A stretch of DNA of 64,000 bases from Haloarchaeobius salinus (GCF_024464185.1 NZ_JANHAU010000001.1:1178001-1242000); one strand, 5' to 3'; shown: positions 1 to 9,088, numbered from the stretch's first letter. The notes: generated by a model from the sequence alone, not told the origin. A program made the numbers and translations.

Positions 1-40
1 CGTGGCCGAAGCCCACCTGGCTGCGCCGACGGCGGACTGA
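1..40 (+). CDS. 3' end of an upstream gene (partial)
   Basis: One reading frame is open from the left edge and ends with TGA at 38-40, giving the tail VAEAHLAAPTAD. The composition fits the end of a haloarchaeal protein, but 12 residues are too few to identify it. It could also be non-coding. The stretch from 41 to 128 holds no gene and probably carries the promoter of the DUF1028 gene. Confidence 0.35.
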   Translation, partial: VAEAHLAAPTAD

Positions 41-128
41 GGCCACGGGTCCGCCCCCTGCCGTCCGGCGCGAAGACGCCCCTGCCGGCGACCGCAGGTT
101 TTTGCCCGATGCCGCCGCAGTGGCGGTC

Positions 129-1079
129 ATGCAGCCACGGCCATCCACGTTCTCTATCGCCGCGCGCGACCCCGAGACCGGCGCGGTCGGCGTCGCCGTC
201 CAGTCGAAGTTCATCGGGGTCGGCGCGGTCGTCCCGTTCGTCAGCGCCGACGCCGGCGCGGTCGCCACGCAGAGCTTCGCGAACGTCGCGTACGGTCCGG
301 AGGGGCTGGACCTGATGCGGGACGGCTCCTCCGCCGCCGAGACCGTCGCGGAACTGACGAGCAGCGACGACGAGGCTCCGCAACGGCAGGTCGGTATCGT
401 CGAGGCCCCCGGCGACGGCGTTGGCGAGCGCGGGGACAGCGTCGCAGCGTTCTCCGGCGAGGAGTGCTTCGACGTGTACGGCGACGTCCAGGGCGACCAC
501 TACACCGTGCAGGGCAACATCCTCGAGAACCGGGCGACGCTGACCGCGATGGCCGAGACGTTCGAGGAGACCGACGGCGGACTCCCCGAGCGCATGCTCG
601 CCGCGCTCCACGCTGGCAACGACGCGGGCGGCGACTCCCGCGGCGAGCAGTCCGCCGCCCTCTACGTCGCCAAGCCCGAGGGCGGCTACGACGGGAAGAA
701 CGACCGCTGGGTCGACGTGCGCGTCGACGACCACGAGCACCCCATCGACGAACTCGAACGGGTGTTCCGGCTCTACGACATCACGCTGCTCGCCCGCGAG
801 GAGCCCGACGACACCCGCGAGCTCTCCGGCGAGACGGCCGAGGCCGTCACCGCGACGCTCGCCGACCTCGGGTTCTACGACGACACGCCCGACGGCGAGT
901 TCGACGACGACGAGCGCGCAGCCCTGGAGGACTTCCGCGGCATGAACAACTTCGAGAACCACAGCGTCGCCGTGCTGGAGGACGCGCTGGCGAGAGGCTG
1001 GGACGACGCCGAAGGCGACGGCGAGGACCGGATGATCGACGCCATCTGGCACGGGCTGCAGCGACTGGAGCGGAAGTAG
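129..1079 (+). CDS. DUF1028 family protein (predicted Ntn-type hydrolase)
   Basis: The N-terminal two thirds match the DUF1028 family: FSIAARDPETGAVGVAVQSK at the start, the family-typical ATQSFANVAYGPEGLDLM, and QGNILENRATLTAMAETFE in the middle. The fold is thought to be Ntn-hydrolase-like; the substrate is unknown. About the last 80 residues (after LLAREEPDD) form an acidic helical extension, LADLGFYDD...FDDDERAALEDF, resembling a peptidoglycan-binding-like module seen in longer family members. An earlier in-frame ATG at 102 would add nine non-conserved residues, so the ATG at 129 is preferred. It stands alone, and the region downstream to 1418 contains a repeat element rather than a gene. 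Confidence 0.8.
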   Translation: MQPRPSTFSIAARDPETGAVGVAVQSKFIGVGAVVPFVSADAGAVATQSFANVAYGPEGLDLMRDGSSAAETVAELTSSDDEAPQRQVGIVEAPGDGVGERGDSVAAFSGEECFDVYGDVQGDHYTVQGNILENRATLTAMAETFEETDGGLPERMLAALHAGNDAGGDSRGEQSAALYVAKPEGGYDGKNDRWVDVRVDDHEHPIDELERVFRLYDITLLAREEPDDTRELSGETAEAVTATLADLGFYDDTPDGEFDDDERAALEDFRGMNNFENHSVAVLEDALARGWDDAEGDGEDRMIDAIWHGLQRLERK

Positions 1080-1100
1080 GGCCGGTTACCGATTTTCCGG

Positions 1101-1335
1101 TGCAAGGCGCGCGACTGGCGAGCGTACCGAACGGAGTGAGGTCGCGAGCCATTTCGCGCGAGGGATGAGCGAGGGAGCCTGCGACCGAGCGAATCGGCTG
1201 GGGAGGCGTGAGGTGCGGAACGGTTGCGGTCGGGTGTCCCCGTGGGCGAGCCTGCGAGCGAACGGGGGCTCGTCGGACCGCAGGTCCGACGGTGGGACTG
1301 AAAGGGGCGACGGGGCTTTCTGCCTGTTCGTGGTC
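1101..1335. repeat. dispersed intergenic repeat, copy 1
   Basis: This 340-base gap between genes is filled by a sequence that recurs at 8665-8966. Positions 1154-1193 are identical over 40 bases to 8718-8757. The 15-mer GGGACTGAAAGGGGC occurs at 1294-1308 and again at 8798-8812. Both copies open with GCGCGCG(A/G)CTGGCGAG and close with GCTTTCTG(C/G)CTGTTCGTGG. The middle of this copy (about 1240-1292) carries a dyad, GGTCGGACC-like arms around CGTCGGACCGCAGGTCCGACG. Short frames inside it (for example one starting at 1165) look spurious. No transposase or target-site duplication was seen. Confidence 0.75.
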
Positions 1336-1418
1336 CAAGCGAGTCCCGCGAACGTCCGGACAGACGTCCATACTCGCTAACGACACGCTTTTTGCCGTCA
1401 CGGGGCCACGAATGGGTA

Positions 1419-3077
1419 ATGAGCACGGAGACGGACCCGACGAACTCGGACGCGTTCGAGGCGGTCTGCGAGACGCTCGTGGAGGGCATCCTCGCGGGCG
1501 AGATCGAACGCGAGGACGTCGAGTCCGCGAAGCTCGCGGCCTGCTCCGAGCACAGCGCGCCGAAGGTGCCGAAGAACTCGGAGATACTGGACTACGCTCC
1601 CCAGGACCGCCGCGAGGAGCTGGAGGCAGCCCTCCGGCGCAAGCCCGTCCGGACGGCCTCGGGCGTCTCGCCGGTGGCCATCATGACCTCGCCGCACATG
1701 TGCCCGCACGGGAAGTGCCTCTACTGTCCGGGCGGGCCAGCGTCGGAGTTCGACAGCTCGCAGAGCTACACCGGGCACGAGCCGGCGGCGGCCCGCGGCG
1801 AGCAGAACGACTACGACCCGTACGGGCAGGTGACGTTGCGGCTCGAACAGCTCCGCGAGATCGGCCATCCGGTCGACAAGGCGGAACTCATCCTGATGGG
1901 CGGGACGATGACCGCCCGGAGCCACGACTACCAGGAGTGGTTCGTCAAGCGCGCGCTGGAGGCGATGAACGACTTCGACGTCGACAAGCAGCCCGAACCC
2001 GCAGAGGGCGAGAGCTTCGCGCAGGACCCCGATGAGTACGAGTTCCGGTACCTGGAGGACGTCATCGCGGAGAACGAGACGGCGGACGTGCGAAACATCG
2101 GGACGACGTTCGAGACGAAGCCCGACTGGTGCGACCCCGAGCAGATCGACCGGATGCTCGACCTCGGCGGGACGAAGGTCGAGGTCGGCGTCCAGACGAC
2201 CTTCGAGCGGATCAACCGCGAGATGCACCGCGGTCACGGCGTGCAGGCGAGCGTCGACGCGAACCGGCGGCTCCGGGACGCGGCGTTCAAGGTCGGCTTC
2301 CACATGATGCCCGGCCAGCCGGGGATGTCGAAGGCGATGTGTCTGGAGGACTTCCGGCGGATTTTCGAGGAGGAGCAGTGGAAGCCGGACTACCTGAAGG
2401 TCTACCCGACGCTCGTCGTCCGTGGGACCCGGGTCTACGACTCGTGGTACCGCGACGAGTACGAGCCGCTGACGAACGAGGAGGCGGCCGAACTCGTCGC
2501 GGAGGCGCTGTCGATGGTGCCGAGGTACACCCGCGTCCAGCGCGTCCAGCGCGACATCCCGGCGGACTTCATCGACGCGGGCGTCTGGAAGTCGAACCTG
2601 CGCCAGCTCGCGTGGCAGAAGATGGACGAGCACGGCTGGGACTGCGAGTGCATCCGCTGTCGCGAGGCCGGGATGAACGACGAGGAGCCCGAGAACGTCA
2701 CGCTCGACACCATCACCTACGAGGCCGGCGGCGGGACGGAGCAGTTCATCAGCTTCGAGGACCGCGAGAAGGACCTGCTCGTCGGCTTCTGTCGGCTGCG
2801 GTTCCCGAACGAACCGGTCAGGCGGGAGCTCGAAGACGCCGCGCTCGTCCGCGAGCTCCACGTCTACGGCGACCAGGTCGGTGTCGGCCAGTCGGGCGGC
2901 GACGGTGACCAGCAGCACCGGGGCTACGGCCGGCGGCTTCTGGCGGAGGCCGAGCGCCGCGCCCGGGAAGCCGGCTTCCGGAAGCTCTCGGTCATCTCCG
3001 GTATCGGCGTCCGGCAGTACTACCGCGAGAAGCTCGGCTACCACCAGGACGGGCCGTACGTGAGCAAGCGGCTGTGA
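1419..3077 (+). CDS. elp3: Elp3-type tRNA uridine-34 carboxymethyl-modifying enzyme (radical SAM/GNAT)
   Basis: Archaeal Elp3 uses radical SAM chemistry and acetyl-CoA to build the cm5U-type modification at wobble uridine 34 of tRNA. The radical SAM cysteines are in MCPHGKCLYCPGGPASEFD near residue 95, followed by the family-typical LILMGGTMTAR and GVQTTFERINREMHRGH. The C-terminal GNAT domain has GYGRRLLAEAERRAREAGF and ends IGVRQYYREKLGYHQDGPYV. At 552 residues it is full length. The ATG at 1419 (MSTETDPTN) is preferred over an upstream TTG at 1392, which would add nine non-conserved residues. Other translation-quality genes (rqcH-like, pelA) lie within 8 kb. Confidence 0.96.
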   Translation: MSTETDPTNSDAFEAVCETLVEGILAGEIEREDVESAKLAACSEHSAPKVPKNSEILDYAPQDRREELEAALRRKPVRTASGVSPVAIMTSPHMCPHGKCLYCPGGPASEFDSSQSYTGHEPAAARGEQNDYDPYGQVTLRLEQLREIGHPVDKAELILMGGTMTARSHDYQEWFVKRALEAMNDFDVDKQPEPAEGESFAQDPDEYEFRYLEDVIAENETADVRNIGTTFETKPDWCDPEQIDRMLDLGGTKVEVGVQTTFERINREMHRGHGVQASVDANRRLRDAAFKVGFHMMPGQPGMSKAMCLEDFRRIFEEEQWKPDYLKVYPTLVVRGTRVYDSWYRDEYEPLTNEEAAELVAEALSMVPRYTRVQRVQRDIPADFIDAGVWKSNLRQLAWQKMDEHGWDCECIRCREAGMNDEEPENVTLDTITYEAGGGTEQFISFEDREKDLLVGFCRLRFPNEPVRRELEDAALVRELHVYGDQVGVGQSGGDGDQQHRGYGRRLLAEAERRAREAGFRKLSVISGIGVRQYYREKLGYHQDGPYVSKRL

Positions 3078-3133
3078 CGGATTCCGGTCGGATATCCGAC
3101 AGTTTTAACGAACATCGTCTCCGACACTAGCAC

Positions 3134-3367
3134 ATGGTGAACCTGAACATGCTGTTCTGGGGCGGTGTGGTCGCCGTCTTCGGAGTCGTGGGCTACCGGT
3201 ACGCCTACGAGCTCTCCCGGTTCAGCGAACAGCTCGACGCGATCGGGAGCAAGCGCGCTGCCGCGGAGGTCGAGCCGGCGGACTGGAAGGTCGCCCTCGA
3301 ACGCGGCGTCTCCGGACTGCTAGCCATCGTTGGTGCGGGGATGGTCGTCGGCGCGTTCGTCCTCTGA
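3134..3367 (+). CDS. small two-helix membrane protein
   Basis: A 77-residue protein with hydrophobic segments at about residues 6-26 (MLFWGGVVAVFGVVGYRYAY) and 57-77 (VSGLLAIVGAGMVVGAFVL), separated by a charged loop. It probably forms a membrane hairpin. It begins 56 bases after elp3 on the same strand, but a TATA-like AGTTTTAAC sits just upstream, so it may have its own promoter. No family is recognised and no function is assigned. Confidence 0.65.
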   Translation: MVNLNMLFWGGVVAVFGVVGYRYAYELSRFSEQLDAIGSKRAAAEVEPADWKVALERGVSGLLAIVGAGMVVGAFVL

Positions 3368-3374
3368 GACGGCG

Positions 3375-3962
3375 TCACGCGCCCTCCTCGCCGGCTATCA
3401 GCGTCAGGATCTCCTCACGCTCGCGACACTCCGGGAGCAGCTCGCGGTCGAACACGCCCGTGGCCCGGGTCACGCCGGGGTGGTCGATACGCTCGCGTTC
3501 GACGGTGAGCGAGCCGCCGACGCGGTGGCCGACGAACTGCGCGAGGGGGAGGGTGACGCTCGACCCGTCGCGGTACTGGAACTCGAACCGGCCGGAGTAC
3601 AGCAGTTCGGTGAGCTCTATCTCGAGGCCGGTCTCCTCGTGGGCCTCCATGTGGACCGTCTCCTCGGGCGTCTGATTGGCCTCGACGACCCCGCCCGGCG
3701 GCTCCCAGTGACCGCTCGGGTTGTAGACGAGGACGGTCTCCTCGCGGGCATCGGTGTAGAACACCACGACGGAGGCGATACCGGCGAGGCGTTCGAGCTG
3801 GCCGTCGACGCTGTCCGGCGGGCCGTCGGGGTCGAAGTGGCGCGGGCCGTACTCGAACGGTTCGACGGTGCGCTCGGTGTCCCACCGCTCCCGGAGGTCG
3901 GCGAGGACGCGGTCGGTCCGGGCGGCGACGCGTTCGCGGACCGCGGGCCAGTCGTCGGTCAT
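3375..3962 (-). CDS. NUDIX hydrolase family protein with an altered Nudix box
   Basis: A 195-residue protein with an N-terminal helical region (MTDDWPAVRERVAARTDRVL) and a C-terminal NUDIX domain from about residue 65. The box reads GGVVEANQTPEETVHMEAHE then ETGLEI. Against the consensus G-x5-E-x7-R-E-U-x-E-E-x-G-U, the first Glu is Gln and the Arg is Met, but the metal-binding core E-x2-EE is kept. NUDIX enzymes hydrolyse nucleoside diphosphates linked to other groups; with these changes, activity is plausible but not certain. It converges with the small membrane protein gene, 7 bases apart. The start is the only well-placed ATG. Confidence 0.85.
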   Translation of the reverse strand: MTDDWPAVRERVAARTDRVLADLRERWDTERTVEPFEYGPRHFDPDGPPDSVDGQLERLAGIASVVVFYTDAREETVLVYNPSGHWEPPGGVVEANQTPEETVHMEAHEETGLEIELTELLYSGRFEFQYRDGSSVTLPLAQFVGHRVGGSLTVERERIDHPGVTRATGVFDRELLPECREREEILTLIAGEEGA

Positions 3963-4105
3963 CGACCACCGTACTCGTTTCAGTTATTTATCAGTTCTGT
4001 GCGGAACGACCGTGAGGGTTGTCCACACCGACCGAGGCTATGCAGGAACCGGCATCGTCCGGGACGAACTGGGGAACTGAAATCCCCGGACGATGTGGAC
4101 GACGT

Positions 4106-5338
4106 ATGGACAGGACGGTGTCGAGCGAGCGACTCCGGGAGCGGTTCGACGAGTTCAACGAGATCGGCGAGACCGAGCGCGGCGGGGTGAACCGACCGTC
4201 GCTCTCTGACGCGAACCGGCGGGCGAGGGACACGCTGGTCGAGTGGTTCGAGGCGGCCGGGCTGACGGTCACCGTCGACGAACTCGGGAACATCTTCGGC
4301 CGCCGACCCGGTCGGAACGACGACCTCCCACCGGTGCTCGTCGGCTCGCACGTCGACAGCCAGTACAACGGCGGGCGCTACGACGGCGTCATCGGCGTCC
4401 TCGGCGGGCTGGAGATCGTCGAGACGCTGAACGACGCCGGAATCGAGACGGAACGACCCATCGAGGTCGTCGCCTGGAGCAACGAGGAGGGCGTGCGCTT
4501 CCAGCCGGACATGCTCGGCAGCGGCGCGTTCGCGGGCAAGTTCGACGTCGACTTCGCCTACGACCTGACCGACAAGGAAGGGAACCGCTTCGGCGACGAG
4601 CTGGAGCGCATCGGCTACCGGGGCGACGCGCCCTGCGAGCCCCGCGACCTGCACTGCTACCTCGAACTCCACGTCGAGCAGGGGCCGAAACTGGAGCAGG
4701 CGGGCCACAGCGTCGGCATCGTCGAGGGCGTCTACGGCTTCGTCTGGTTCGACGCGGCGTTCGAGGGCGCGGCCGACCACGCCGGCCCGACGCCGATGCA
4801 CCAGCGCCACGACGCCCTCGTCGCGACGAGCGACGTGGTCGAGGCGGTCCGGCGCATCGCCGGCACGGGCGGCGACGACCTCGTCGGGACCGTCGGCTCG
4901 GTCGACGTCTCCCCGAACGCCATCAACGTCATCCCCGAGCGCGTGGACTTCACCGTCGACTTCCGGTCGTACGACGACGGGACCGTCGAGCGGGCGGCCG
5001 AGAAGGTCCGGAAGGAGATTGCCCACGCCGCGGACCGCGAGGGCGTCGACTGGGAGTGCGAGGAGGTCATGCGCATCGAGTCGCAGTCGTTCGACGACGA
5101 CCTCGTCGAGACGGTCGCAGACGCGGCCGACGCGCTCGACGCCGAGTACACCCGGCTGGTCAGCGGGGCGGGCCACGACGCCAGCTACCTCAATCGGGTC
5201 TGCCCGACGGCGATGGTGTTCGTCCCGAGCGTCGACGGCATCAGCCACACCGAGGACGAGTTCACCGAGTGGGAGGACGTCGTCGCCGGGACGAACGTGC
5301 TGCTGAACGCGGTGCTGGAGCAGGCGGACGAGTCCTGA
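4106..5338 (+). CDS. M20-family Zn-dependent amidohydrolase (N-carbamoyl-L-amino acid hydrolase / allantoate amidohydrolase type)
   Basis: The 410-residue protein matches the hydantoinase/carbamoylase branch of peptidase family M20. Metal-site motifs are visible: VLVGSHVDSQYNGGRYDG (His and bridging Asp), WSNEEGVRFQPDMLGSGAFA (Glu pair), HVEQGPKLE, and SGAGHDASYLNRVCPTAMVF near the C-terminus. A central lid domain carries ADHAGPTPMHQRHDAL. Such enzymes cleave ureido or carbamoyl groups in hydantoin, ureide or pyrimidine breakdown; the exact substrate cannot be told. The ATG at 4106 (MDRTVSSERLRERFDEFN) is chosen because the in-frame extension to 4019 is unlike the family. No other ureide pathway genes are adjacent. 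Confidence 0.9.
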   Translation: MDRTVSSERLRERFDEFNEIGETERGGVNRPSLSDANRRARDTLVEWFEAAGLTVTVDELGNIFGRRPGRNDDLPPVLVGSHVDSQYNGGRYDGVIGVLGGLEIVETLNDAGIETERPIEVVAWSNEEGVRFQPDMLGSGAFAGKFDVDFAYDLTDKEGNRFGDELERIGYRGDAPCEPRDLHCYLELHVEQGPKLEQAGHSVGIVEGVYGFVWFDAAFEGAADHAGPTPMHQRHDALVATSDVVEAVRRIAGTGGDDLVGTVGSVDVSPNAINVIPERVDFTVDFRSYDDGTVERAAEKVRKEIAHAADREGVDWECEEVMRIESQSFDDDLVETVADAADALDAEYTRLVSGAGHDASYLNRVCPTAMVFVPSVDGISHTEDEFTEWEDVVAGTNVLLNAVLEQADES

Positions 5339-5354
5339 GCCCCGGCGGTCCGAC

Positions 5355-5612
5355 TCAGGGACGCGACGATTCGAAGAAGTCGGTGAGTTCGTCCCACGCG
5401 ACGAGTACCAGGCCGAGCGCGACGAACCCGGCGACCAGCCGGAGGACGGTCGTGTTCACCGGGCGACCGGCCAGCGAGCAGTAGACTCCGTACGCCGTCA
5501 GCGAGACGACGGTGAGCGCGATGGTGGCGACGCCGAGCACCCGTGCAGGGAGCGGAATCAGCGAGCCACCGTTGCCGGAGCCCGACGAGCCGGAGATGGG
5601 ACCGCCGTGCAT
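5355..5612 (-). CDS. small membrane protein, hypothetical
   Basis: From the ATG at 5612 this is an 85-residue protein. A short Gly/Ser-rich N-terminus is followed by two predicted membrane helices (ARVLGVATIALTVVSLTAYG and VLRLVAGFVALGLVLVAWDE) and a short charged tail. An upstream in-frame start would add 27 residues that do not look coding. It converges with the carbamoylase gene 16 bases away and is divergent from the rqcH-like gene. No family is recognised. Confidence 0.6.
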   Translation of the reverse strand: MHGGPISGSSGSGNGGSLIPLPARVLGVATIALTVVSLTAYGVYCSLAGRPVNTTVLRLVAGFVALGLVLVAWDELTDFFESSRP

Positions 5613-5707
5613 CTTCGTCCCTGCCGACACGTCTGGTGGAGAAAGTCCTTTCGACACCGCCACACACGAACGACAGGCCCTTACCCCAGCCACGAAAATT
5701 CGGGGGC

Positions 5708-7864
5708 ATGGAACCGAAGCGCGAACTGACCAGCGTCGACCTCGCCGCGCTCGTCTCCGAGCTGAACGCCTACAAGGGGGCGAAGCTCGACAAGGCGTAC
5801 CTCTACGGCGACGACCTGGTCAGGCTGAAGCTGCGCGACTACGACCGGGGTCGCGTCGAACTCATCCTGGAGGTCGGCGACGTGATGCGCGCCCACGTCG
5901 CCGCGCCGACGCACGTCCCCGACGCGCCCGGGCGGCCGCCGAACTTCGCGATGATGCTACGGAACCGGCTCTCGGGCGCGGACTTCGAGGGCGTCGAGCA
6001 GTACGAGTTCGACCGCATCCTCGAGTTCGAGTTCTCCCGCGAGGACGGCGACACGAAGATAATCGTCGAGCTGTTCGGCCACGGCAACGTCGCGGTCTGC
6101 GACGGGACGTACGAGGTCATCGACTGTCTGGACACAGTGCGACTCAAGTCCCGCACGGTCGCGCCGGGCTCGACCTACGGCTTCCCGGACTCCCGCATCA
6201 ACCCCCTCACCGTGGACTACGAGGGGTTCGCCCACACGATGGACGACTCCGACACCGACGTGGTCCGCACGCTCGCCACCCAGCTGAACTGGGGCGGGCT
6301 CTGGGCCGAGGAGCTGTGCACCCGCGCCGGCGTCGAGAAGGTCCTCGACATCACCGAGGCCGGCGACGAGGAGTACGAACAGTTGTACGACGTGGTCCAG
6401 CGCCTCGCCGAGTCGCTCTCGTCGGCCGACCTCGACCCCCGGGTGTACTACGAGGTCGACGACGGGGACGACGAGGATGGCGAGGACTCCGGCGACGACG
6501 GTCCTCGAGGCGTCGTCGACGTGACGCCCGTCCCGCTGGAGGAGCACGAGATGGACGACTCGCTCGCCAGCGACGCCTACGAGACGTTCAACGGCGCGGT
6601 CGACGACTACTTCTACGAACTCGACCGGAGCGACGACGAGGAGAGCGAGCCGGTCGGCAACACCGGCCCGGACTTCGAGGAGCAGATCGCCAAGCACGAG
6701 CGCATCATCGAGCAGCAGGAGGGCGCGATTTCGGGCTTCGAGGAGCAGGCCGAGGAGGAGCGCGAGAAGGCCGAACTGCTGTACGGCAACTACGGGCTGG
6801 TCGACGAGGTCATCTCGACGGTCCGCTCGGCCCGCGAGGACGACGTGCCCTGGGACGACATCGCCGAGACGTTCGAGGCCGGCGCGGACCAGGGCATCCC
6901 GGAGGCCGAGGCGGTCGTCGACGTCGATGGCTCCGAAGGGACGGTGACGCTCGAACTCGACGGTACGCGCGTCGCGGTCGACGTGGCAGACGGCGTCGAG
7001 AAGAACGCCGACCGGCTCTACACCGAGGCCAAGCGCATCGAGGGCAAGAAGGAGGGTGCGATGGCGGCCATCGAGGACACCCGCGAGGAGCTCGCGGAGA
7101 TCAAGGAGCGCAAGGCGGCCTACGAGGAGCGCGACGAGGACGACAGCGAAGACGAGGACGACGAGCACGAGGTCGACTGGCTCGCCCGCGCCGACATCCC
7201 GATCCGCCGCGACGAGAAGTGGTTCGAGCGGTTCCGCTGGTTCCACACGAGCACGGGCTACCTCGTCATCGGCGGCCGAGACGCCGACCAGAACGAGGAG
7301 CTCGTCAAGAAGTACGTCGAGGGCGGCGACAGGGTGTTCCACACGCAGGCCCACGGCGGCCCCGTCACCGTGCTGAAGGCGACGGACCCGAGCGAGCCCT
7401 CCCGCGAGGTCGACTTCGACGACGGGACCCTGCAGCAGGCCGCCCAGTTCGCCGTCACCTACTCCTCGGTCTGGAAGGACGGCCGGTACGCCGACGACGT
7501 CTACATGGTCGACGCCGACCAGGTGTCGAAGACGCCCGAGAGCGGCGAGTTCCTGGAGAAGGGCGGCTTCGCCATCCGCGGTGACCGGACCTACTTCCGG
7601 GACACGCCGGTCGGCTGTGCGGTCGGCATCCAGTGCGAGCCGTCGACCAGGGTAATCGGCGGCCCGCCGGCCGCAATCGAGGACCGCGTGGAGACGAGCA
7701 TGCGCGTCGAGCCGGGTCGGTACGCCCAGGGCGACGTGGCCAAGCGCATCTACCGCGAGTTCCGCGAGCGGTTCAACGACACCTCCTTCGTCCGCAAGGT
7801 CGCCAGCCCGGACCGCATCCAGCACTTCCTGCCGCCGGGCGGGAGCCGCATCGTGGAGGAGTGA
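5708..7864 (+). CDS. rqcH: Rqc2/NEMF/RqcH family ribosome rescue protein
   Basis: At 718 residues this is the archaeal homologue of eukaryotic NEMF/Rqc2 and bacterial RqcH, which bind obstructed large ribosomal subunits carrying peptidyl-tRNA. The NFACT-N domain starts MEPKRELTSVDLAALVSELN and contains PGRPPNFAMMLRNRLSGADF. A coiled-coil region around residues 315-485 has acidic insertions (for example DDGDDEDGEDSGDDGPR), a halophile trait. The NFACT-R domain is clear: WFERFRWFHTSTGYLVIGGR and DRVFHTQAHGGPVTVLKA, ending IQHFLPPGGSRIVEE. The start at 5708 follows TTCGGGGGC and fits the family; a long upstream frame is spurious. pelA lies 1.2 kb downstream, so two rescue factors are near neighbours. 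Confidence 0.93.
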   Translation: MEPKRELTSVDLAALVSELNAYKGAKLDKAYLYGDDLVRLKLRDYDRGRVELILEVGDVMRAHVAAPTHVPDAPGRPPNFAMMLRNRLSGADFEGVEQYEFDRILEFEFSREDGDTKIIVELFGHGNVAVCDGTYEVIDCLDTVRLKSRTVAPGSTYGFPDSRINPLTVDYEGFAHTMDDSDTDVVRTLATQLNWGGLWAEELCTRAGVEKVLDITEAGDEEYEQLYDVVQRLAESLSSADLDPRVYYEVDDGDDEDGEDSGDDGPRGVVDVTPVPLEEHEMDDSLASDAYETFNGAVDDYFYELDRSDDEESEPVGNTGPDFEEQIAKHERIIEQQEGAISGFEEQAEEEREKAELLYGNYGLVDEVISTVRSAREDDVPWDDIAETFEAGADQGIPEAEAVVDVDGSEGTVTLELDGTRVAVDVADGVEKNADRLYTEAKRIEGKKEGAMAAIEDTREELAEIKERKAAYEERDEDDSEDEDDEHEVDWLARADIPIRRDEKWFERFRWFHTSTGYLVIGGRDADQNEELVKKYVEGGDRVFHTQAHGGPVTVLKATDPSEPSREVDFDDGTLQQAAQFAVTYSSVWKDGRYADDVYMVDADQVSKTPESGEFLEKGGFAIRGDRTYFRDTPVGCAVGIQCEPSTRVIGGPPAAIEDRVETSMRVEPGRYAQGDVAKRIYREFRERFNDTSFVRKVASPDRIQHFLPPGGSRIVEE

Positions 7865-7897
7865 TGGCGATGCGGGACGGGATTCGGAGGGGAAAGC

Positions 7898-8605
7898 GTG
7901 GTCGCTGAGGCGTTCCTCTACCCGTTCCGCGACGGGGCGGACCGGTCGGCCCTCGCCGTGCTGTTCGCCTGCGGGCTCGTGACCGCCATCTGCGGCCAGC
8001 TCGCCGTCGCGCTCTACCCGGCGACACCGTGGCTCGTCCCCGCGCTCGTCGCACCGCTCCCGCTCGTCGCCTGGGCGGGCTTCTGTCGACACGTCGTCGC
8101 GTCGACGGTCACCGACCGGGACGCCCCGCTGCCGTCGTTCGGGAGCGTGCGAGGCCGCTTTCGCGACGGGCTCCTGCTCATCGCCGTGACGGTGGCGTAC
8201 CTCGCAGTCCCGGCTGGGATGTTGCTCATCACGGTGCGGGGCGCGACCCGGATCGACCCGGTGGCCATCACGCTCGAGACCGGGACGGTCGTCCTGCTCG
8301 GCTCGACGCTGACCATGTTCGTCGCCCTCGCCGTCGGCTACGTCTACCCCGCCGTCGTCGCCCGCCGGCTCGACCGCGCGGACGCGCCGCTGTTCCACCC
8401 GGGCGGGCTGCTCTACGTCATCCACAACCCCTCCTACCTCGTCGCCTGGGCGGCCGCGATGGTCGTCGCGTTCGTCGGCTTCGGCGTCTCCGGCCAGCTG
8501 TTCGGCGGCCGCGGCGTCCCGGGGCTGCTCGCCGGGCTCGTGGCGGTGTACGCGAGCGTCGTGGCTGCGAGGCTGGTCGGTATTGGGTACGTACGGGCCA
8601 GGTAG
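7898..8605 (+). CDS. multi-pass membrane protein, DUF4013-like
   Basis: A 235-residue protein starting at GTG with a strong ribosome-binding sequence (GGAGGGGA) about 6 bases upstream. It has about five hydrophobic segments, and the family-typical N-terminus AEAFLYPFRDGADRSALAVL resembles haloarchaeal DUF4013 proteins, which begin with a short amphipathic helix before the membrane domain. It follows the rqcH-like gene by 33 bases on the same strand and is probably co-transcribed, but nothing in it suggests a role in ribosome rescue. Function unknown. Confidence 0.7.
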   Translation: MVAEAFLYPFRDGADRSALAVLFACGLVTAICGQLAVALYPATPWLVPALVAPLPLVAWAGFCRHVVASTVTDRDAPLPSFGSVRGRFRDGLLLIAVTVAYLAVPAGMLLITVRGATRIDPVAITLETGTVVLLGSTLTMFVALAVGYVYPAVVARRLDRADAPLFHPGGLLYVIHNPSYLVAWAAAMVVAFVGFGVSGQLFGGRGVPGLLAGLVAVYASVVAARLVGIGYVRAR

Positions 8606-8664
8606 CCTGCGGAAGTTTACGAATATTGTAAACTTTCAGTGGCGACATCGAAGAATCAGCCGGG

Positions 8665-8966
8665 TGGCGCGCGGCTGGCGAGACTGCGCGACCGCAAGGG
8701 AGCGCGTCTCGCCGCACTCGCGCGAGGGATGAGCGAGGGAGCCTGCGACCGAGCGAAGAGGTTGGGGAGGTGTGAGGTGCGGTGCTGTGCGGTGGGCGGG
8801 ACTGAAAGGGGCCGCTGCTCGACGAACCCGGACGAAGCAAGGACCGCAGGAACGAGGACCACAGCGAGTTCTCCGCGAGCCTGCGAGCGGAGAGCAGCGA
8901 GACGACGGAGGAGTCTCGCCAATCCCGGGAGTCGAGCAGCCGGGGGCTTTCTGGCTGTTCGTGGAG
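8665..8966. repeat. dispersed intergenic repeat, copy 2
   Basis: The 483-base gap before pelA is mostly a second copy of the element at 1101-1335. Shared blocks are 8667-8682 (left end), 8718-8757 (40 identical bases), 8798-8812 (GGGACTGAAAGGGGC) and 8944-8964 (right end). The central segment differs: about 120 bases rich in GCGAG/CTCGC repeats replace the dyad of copy 1. The remaining gap (8967-9088) is the likely pelA promoter region. Short frames inside, such as one from 8639, look spurious. Confidence 0.75.
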
Positions 8967-9088
8967 AGAGATTCAGATGAGTAAGCTGCTGTCGAGGTAT
9001 CATCAGTCGCTTCACGACCACTGCAGATGCATCCACCAAACCACACCGAAAGGAAAGGCATGTAGCCCCGGACACCCGATGCGACCGT

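Noticed and set aside
1165-1380. Short open frame (MSEGACDRANRLG...) in the gap before elp3, and a related one from 8639
   Set aside because: Both lie inside the dispersed repeat; the shared peptide reflects repeat identity, not coding. The predicted proteins are Arg/Cys-rich, unlike haloarchaeal proteins.
5957-8425. 822-codon frame opposite the rqcH-like gene
   Set aside because: A codon-bias shadow of a well-supported NFACT protein on the other strand.
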